Shown here: positions 5,138-8,998 of the stretch, one piece after another
How positions within the stretch are numbered: position 1 is the first letter of the stretch
Layout of the letters: every line of letters begins with the position of its first letter
Origin: Pseudomonadota bacterium
GTDB taxonomy: Bacteria > Pseudomonadota > Alphaproteobacteria > Rhizobiales > Devosiaceae
Assembly: GCA_023428425.1 (NCBI GenBank)
Contig: JAEYYP010000025.1
Coordinates: forward strand, 1 to 8,998
DNA length: 8,998 nucleotides
Reading direction: 5' to 3'
Notes under the pieces: generated by a model
What the model was told of the DNA's origin: nothing
Databases searched by the model: none
Seen by the model: only the letters and a program-made list of their open reading frames with translations
Translations under genes and position numbers: made by a program

Positions 5138-6007
5138 GTGACTGAAACCCGCTTGAGCCGCCGCAATGCCCTGAAACTTGTCGCCGTCACGGCTGCCGGC
5201 GGGGCGCTGATGAGCCGAACCGCCTTCGCACAGGAAACTGCGGCGACCACCGCCGCCGAGACGACGCTGATGCCCGGCGCCGACGTCTGCGTGCTCACCC
5301 CCGAAGTCACCGAGGGCCCCTACTACTTCGATCCGGCGCTCGAACGCGCCGACATCACCGAGGGCACTCAGGAAGGTGTCGCCACATCAGTGCGCCTCCA
5401 GGTGGTGGATTCGAGCTGCAAGCCGATCGAGGGGGCCCGCGTTGATATCTGGCACTGCAATGCCGTCGGGCTATACTCGGGCTACGCCAACCAGACGGGC
5501 GGCGTCGATACCACCGGCCAGACCTTCCTGCGCGGGACGCTGTTCGCGAACGCCAACGGCATCGTCGAGTTCGAGACGATCTATCCCGGTTGGTACGCCG
5601 GCCGGACCACGCACATCCACTTCAAGGTATTCCTGGACGAAAAGACCGTGCTGACCGGGCAGATCTTCTTCCCCGATGCGCTGAGCCAGTTCATCTACCA
5701 GAACGTCCCGCCCTATACCGACCACGGTCACGACCGCGACGTGCTGAACGCCAACGACAACATCGCCCAGCAGGCTACCCGCGCCTCCTTCGCCTATGTC
5801 AAGGAACTCGAGGAGCGTTACCTGGTCGCCATGATCATCGGTGTCGATCCCAACGCCGAGAGCACTGCGACCATGGGCGGCATGGGCGGCGGCGCGCCAA
5901 TGGGCGAGCGCCCGAGCGGCCCGCCGCCAGACGGCACGCCGATGGGCGGCGGTTCGGCCACCGACACCACCGCCAGCCTCGTGCCGGGCATCGAAGGTAT
6001 CCGTTGA
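5138..6007 (+). CDS. Tat-exported intradiol ring-cleavage dioxygenase
   Basis: 289 residues starting at GTG 5138, with AGGAGA 5 nt upstream. The N-terminus has a twin-arginine motif (LSRRNALK, residues 6-13) and a hydrophobic stretch ending in AFAQ (29-32), so export folded by Tat is predicted. The catalytic domain (about 50-240) is of the protocatechuate 3,4-/catechol-dioxygenase type. DIWHCNAVGLYSGY carries the first iron tyrosine (Tyr113), YPGWYAGRTTHIHFKV carries Tyr153, His159 and His161, and Arg156 lies in the usual position. All four non-haem Fe(III) ligands are therefore present. Such enzymes open catecholic rings between the two hydroxyls, and the substrate here is unknown. The C-terminal tail (about 248-275) is rich in Gly, Met and Pro (GGMGGGAPMGERP, PPPDGTPMGGG), which is unusual and outside the catalytic fold. 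No ring-cleavage pathway genes surround it. Confidence 0.92.
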   Translation: MTETRLSRRNALKLVAVTAAGGALMSRTAFAQETAATTAAETTLMPGADVCVLTPEVTEGPYYFDPALERADITEGTQEGVATSVRLQVVDSSCKPIEGARVDIWHCNAVGLYSGYANQTGGVDTTGQTFLRGTLFANANGIVEFETIYPGWYAGRTTHIHFKVFLDEKTVLTGQIFFPDALSQFIYQNVPPYTDHGHDRDVLNANDNIAQQATRASFAYVKELEERYLVAMIIGVDPNAESTATMGGMGGGAPMGERPSGPPPDGTPMGGGSATDTTASLVPGIEGIR

Positions 6008-6042
6008 GCGGCGAGACGAATACCCAAGGCATTCTGTTCCCC

Positions 6043-6130
6043 GAGGTGTCATCGCCGCGAAAGCGGGGACCCAACTCGAAATGGGCGCAGGTGGTGACGT
6101 GGGTCCCTACTTGCGCAGGGATGACACCTC
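6043..6130. repeat. REP-like imperfect inverted repeat
   Basis: The outer 11 bp, GAGGTGTCATC (6043-6053) and GATGACACCTC (6120-6130), pair perfectly. Further inward the arms continue with mismatches (GCCGCGAAAGCGGGGACCCA against TGGGTCCCTACTTGCGCAGG), giving arms of about 32 bp around a loop of about 25 bp. A GTCATC-CCGCGAAAGCGGGGACCCA core is a familiar intergenic repeat of sphingomonad genomes. It lies between convergent genes, where REP elements usually sit. Only one copy is in the window. Confidence 0.75.
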
Positions 6131-6165
6131 AGTGGCTTTGGCCATCCACCGGTCAGCACGGAGCG

Positions 6166-6195
6166 AGAAAGGGGAGGCACCAGCCTCCCCTTTCT
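6166..6195. terminator. Bidirectional terminator between convergent genes
   Basis: A perfect 13-bp stem, AGAAAGGGGAGGC (6166-6178) and GCCTCCCCTTTCT (6183-6195), with loop ACCA. The A/T ends of the stem give a short T run on both strands. It is 20 bp past the helicase stop (minus) and also downstream of the dioxygenase gene (plus), so it can serve both. Confidence 0.85.
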
Positions 6196-6215
6196 ACATT
6201 CACCTTGCGAACCGA

Positions 6216-7760
<1,545 letters not shown>

Positions 7761-8102
7761 AGGTCAGTCCTTTTTGGCGCGCCGGGCCAATCGGAGCGCT
7801 CTGTGGCCCGCGCGAACTCGCGGCGGGGCCGGTTCAGATAAAGCAATGGCGACAGGGAGTTGCCGCGCGGTTGCGATTCACCCGGGGATCGATCCCTCGG
7901 GGCACTTCGCCGCTCACCGCATTGGCCAGTAAGAAGAGAAGTCCATCGCGCGTCTGGCGCGAATGACGGTCATATGGGCTATAACCCTCCCGAAGGCAAG
8001 GGTTTGCCCGCAGGGGAGCCATGCGCGGCCGCTTGATGCCAAGTTGGGACTCCGGGCACTCGGCGAACACGGACCTCACCGCCCGGCGCCCGTTCCTAAG
8101 GC
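7761..8102. other. 342-bp gene-poor stretch upstream of the helicase
   Basis: I see no convincing gene. It should hold the helicase promoter and 5' leader (minus strand), but no clear -35/-10 pair is visible. Structures present: a 12-bp perfect palindrome GGGATCGATCCC (7885-7896), a small hairpin AACCCT/AGGGTT (7983-7988, 7999-8004) and CGCGC-GTCTG-GCGCG near 7948-7962. No tRNA fold was found. The 81-codon minus-strand frame within it has the composition of untranslated DNA. Confidence 0.5.
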
Positions 8103-8417
8103 CTACTCAGCCGGGATGACAATCCGCGACAACGCGGCGCGCGTTTCTGGGCGGGCGGAATGTTTAAGCGTCCCCCGGACTAACCTGCCGGTATCGCCCG
8201 CGCGGTTGCCGATGGTGATCCTGCGCTCTGTCTTTTGCAGCTCCTCGAGCCTTTGGATGCGATCCTTAAGCCGGTGCAGTTCTTCGCGATTGGCCTCGAT
8301 GGCTTTGACGTCGCTGGGATGTTCGACAGCAGTCCTTTTGGGGAGCGAGGAAAACCCAATCCACCCGATGACGGCAAAGGCGATTGCCGGCCACACGAAA
8401 AAAGCTACGAGTTCCAT
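8103..8417 (-). CDS. Small membrane protein with coiled coil (104 aa)
   Basis: Residues about 4-25 (VAFFVWPAIAFAVIGWIGFSSL) are one membrane segment. Residues about 36-67 (DVKAIEANREELHRLKDRIQ, then RLEELQKTERRI) form a heptad-patterned coiled coil, followed by a basic polar tail. Topology and the RLKDRIQRLE pattern recall the phage-shock protein PspB, but the similarity is too weak to assign. ATG 8417 is preceded by GGAG with 7-nt spacing. It is the second gene of a two-gene minus-strand operon, starting 4 bp after the stop of the 74-aa gene. Function unknown; a scaffold or partner of another membrane protein is a reasonable guess. Confidence 0.7.
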   Translation of the reverse strand: MELVAFFVWPAIAFAVIGWIGFSSLPKRTAVEHPSDVKAIEANREELHRLKDRIQRLEELQKTERRITIGNRAGDTGRLVRGTLKHSARPETRAALSRIVIPAE

Positions 8418-8421
8418 GGCT

Positions 8422-8646
8422 CTACTCCAACTGTGACGCGATCCGGTAAGCCATTGCGTGCACGAAGATGGCGATCACGAACCAAAATGCGCACGCGCCC
8501 AAGATAACACTCAGTTGATCGGATGACCACCTGATCACCCCGATAGATAGGCCGACGGCGGGCGTTATCACAGAGGCTACAACGCTTCCTGAAGCCACGG
8601 AGTTCAGGAAAGTCACCCGCGTCTTGATCTGTTCTTTGGTCGCCAA
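8422..8646 (-). CDS. Small two-pass membrane protein (74 aa)
   Basis: An unrecognised protein with a charged N-terminus (MATKEQIKTRV), two predicted membrane helices at about 16-38 (SVASGSVVASVITPAVGLSIGV region) and 45-67 (LSVILGACAFWFVIAIFVHA), and a short C-terminal tail ASQLE. The start is TTG 8646, with only a distant AAGGGG 12 nt upstream, so the start is the least certain part; no ATG is available in frame at a sensible position. It is the first gene of the pair with 8103-8417 (4-bp gap), which strongly suggests a shared transcript and related roles. A degenerate EcfG-like element lies at 8772-8796. Confidence 0.62.
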   Translation of the reverse strand: MATKEQIKTRVTFLNSVASGSVVASVITPAVGLSIGVIRWSSDQLSVILGACAFWFVIAIFVHAMAYRIASQLE

Positions 8647-8771
8647 CGCTTTCGTTCGCCCCTTGCCTAGTGGACAAGGTGCCTTGAAAAGAAGCGAGAG
8701 AGTCGAGTCAGCTTTAGACTCCGTCGGCTATAGTCTACGGCCTCGACCTTGGGTGGGACGATGCGCCTTCC

Positions 8772-8796
8772 ATCGGATTCAAGATGCCGCTGTTCC
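8772..8796 (-). promoter_or_regulatory. Degenerate EcfG-like element upstream of the membrane-protein operon
   Basis: On the minus strand GGAAC (8796-8792), 16 bp, then CGAT (8775-8772), one mismatch to CGTT. It would imply a leader of about 120 nt before TTG 8646. It may be chance; it is listed because two better matches of the same type occur in the window. Confidence 0.25.
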
Positions 8797-8814
8797 CACG
8801 GCGGTACGGAAACT

Positions 8815-8998
8815 TCATATCCCACCGTACCAGTCGTAGCCGTTGTCTTCCCAGTAGCCGCCCTTGCCGCCGGCGATCGCGGCAAAACTGTCGACCAGTT
8901 CGATCGTGTGGACGTACTTGGGCTGCTTGTAGCCGAGCGTCCGTTCGATGCGGACCCGCACCGGGGCGCCGTTGGCGAGCGGCAGCACGGCATCGTTG
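8815..8998 (-). CDS. Molybdopterin-dependent oxidoreductase, C-terminal part (5' end outside window)
   Basis: About 60 C-terminal codons, frame open to the window edge and ending at TGA 8817-8815. The visible sequence NDAVLPLANGAPVRVRIERT, then LGYKQPKYVHTIELVDSF, then GGKGGYWEDNGYDWYGGI, is the C-terminus of the sulfite-oxidase/MsrP (YedY)-like molybdopterin-binding oxidoreductases, in which GAPVRVR...LGYKQPK and GGYWEDxGY-W are conserved. These enzymes are usually exported by Tat and often paired with a cytochrome b membrane subunit. The Mo-cofactor cysteine would lie upstream, beyond the window. The substrate cannot be determined. Confidence 0.88.
   Translation of the reverse strand, partial: NDAVLPLANGAPVRVRIERTLGYKQPKYVHTIELVDSFAAIAGGKGGYWEDNGYDWYGGI

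Noticed and set aside
7885..7896. GGGATCGATCCC palindrome as a protein-binding operator
   Set aside because: Only one copy, no matching regulator nearby; short GC palindromes occur by chance. Kept only as part of the leader description.
7834..8079. 81-codon minus-strand frame in the helicase upstream gap
   Set aside because: Cys/Arg/Pro-rich with no Shine-Dalgarno and no recognisable features; more likely leader or intergenic DNA.
8647..8814. Possible small RNA or terminator in the gap before the oxidoreductase
   Set aside because: Only weak 5-6 bp hairpins (CCTTG/CAAGG, TAGACT/AGTCTA) and no T tract; nothing supports a discrete RNA gene.

Overview
The window is GC-rich with dense, short-spaced genes and looks like chromosomal sequence from an alphaproteobacterium, most likely a sphingomonad (Sphingomonas/Erythrobacter type). 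Support comes from GGAAC-N16/17-CGTT-like promoters of the EcfG general-stress type, a REP-like inverted repeat containing GCGAAAGCGGGGACCCA, TTG and GTG starts, and the protein families present. The genus is inference. I see no phage, transposase, CRISPR array, rRNA or tRNA.

Layout. Positions 1-237 hold the C-terminal end of a PhnB-like VOC protein (+), closed by a GC hairpin. On the minus strand follow a small hypothetical ORF (336-524) and an SRPBCC/AHSA1 protein (571-1014). The SRPBCC gene is divergent from an ArsR-type repressor (1063-1386), and a perfect 7-bp inverted repeat between them overlaps the repressor's own start codon. Next on the plus strand is a tight pair, allE-allA (1469-2787), which performs two consecutive steps of allantoin catabolism: ureidoglycine to ureidoglycolate to glyoxylate plus urea. 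It is followed by an exported YbaY-META two-domain protein (2863-3645) and a zinc nucleoside/base deaminase (3706-4329).

Positions 4330-5137 lack large genes but are not empty. They hold a shifted-frame hydrophobic peptide remnant, a 35-aa membrane or secreted micro-protein gene (4478-4585), a strong intrinsic terminator (4729-4770) and a 60-aa proline-rich protein gene (4795-4977). Both small intact genes are on the minus strand, and each is preceded by an EcfG-like promoter; the second one matches consensus perfectly.

A Tat-exported intradiol ring-cleavage dioxygenase follows (5138-6007). It converges, across a REP-like inverted repeat and a 13-bp-stem terminator, on an RhlE-type DEAD-box RNA helicase (6216-7760, minus, TTG start) with a long basic tail. 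Upstream of the helicase are 342 bp with no convincing gene, then a two-gene operon of small membrane proteins (8103-8646, minus). The window ends in the C-terminal part of a molybdopterin-dependent (MsrP/sulfite-oxidase-like) oxidoreductase.

Most of the window is ordinary housekeeping and accessory metabolism. The points most worth a second look are the apparent EcfG control of the two unannotated-size genes, the operator that includes the ArsR start codon, and the small membrane protein operon.
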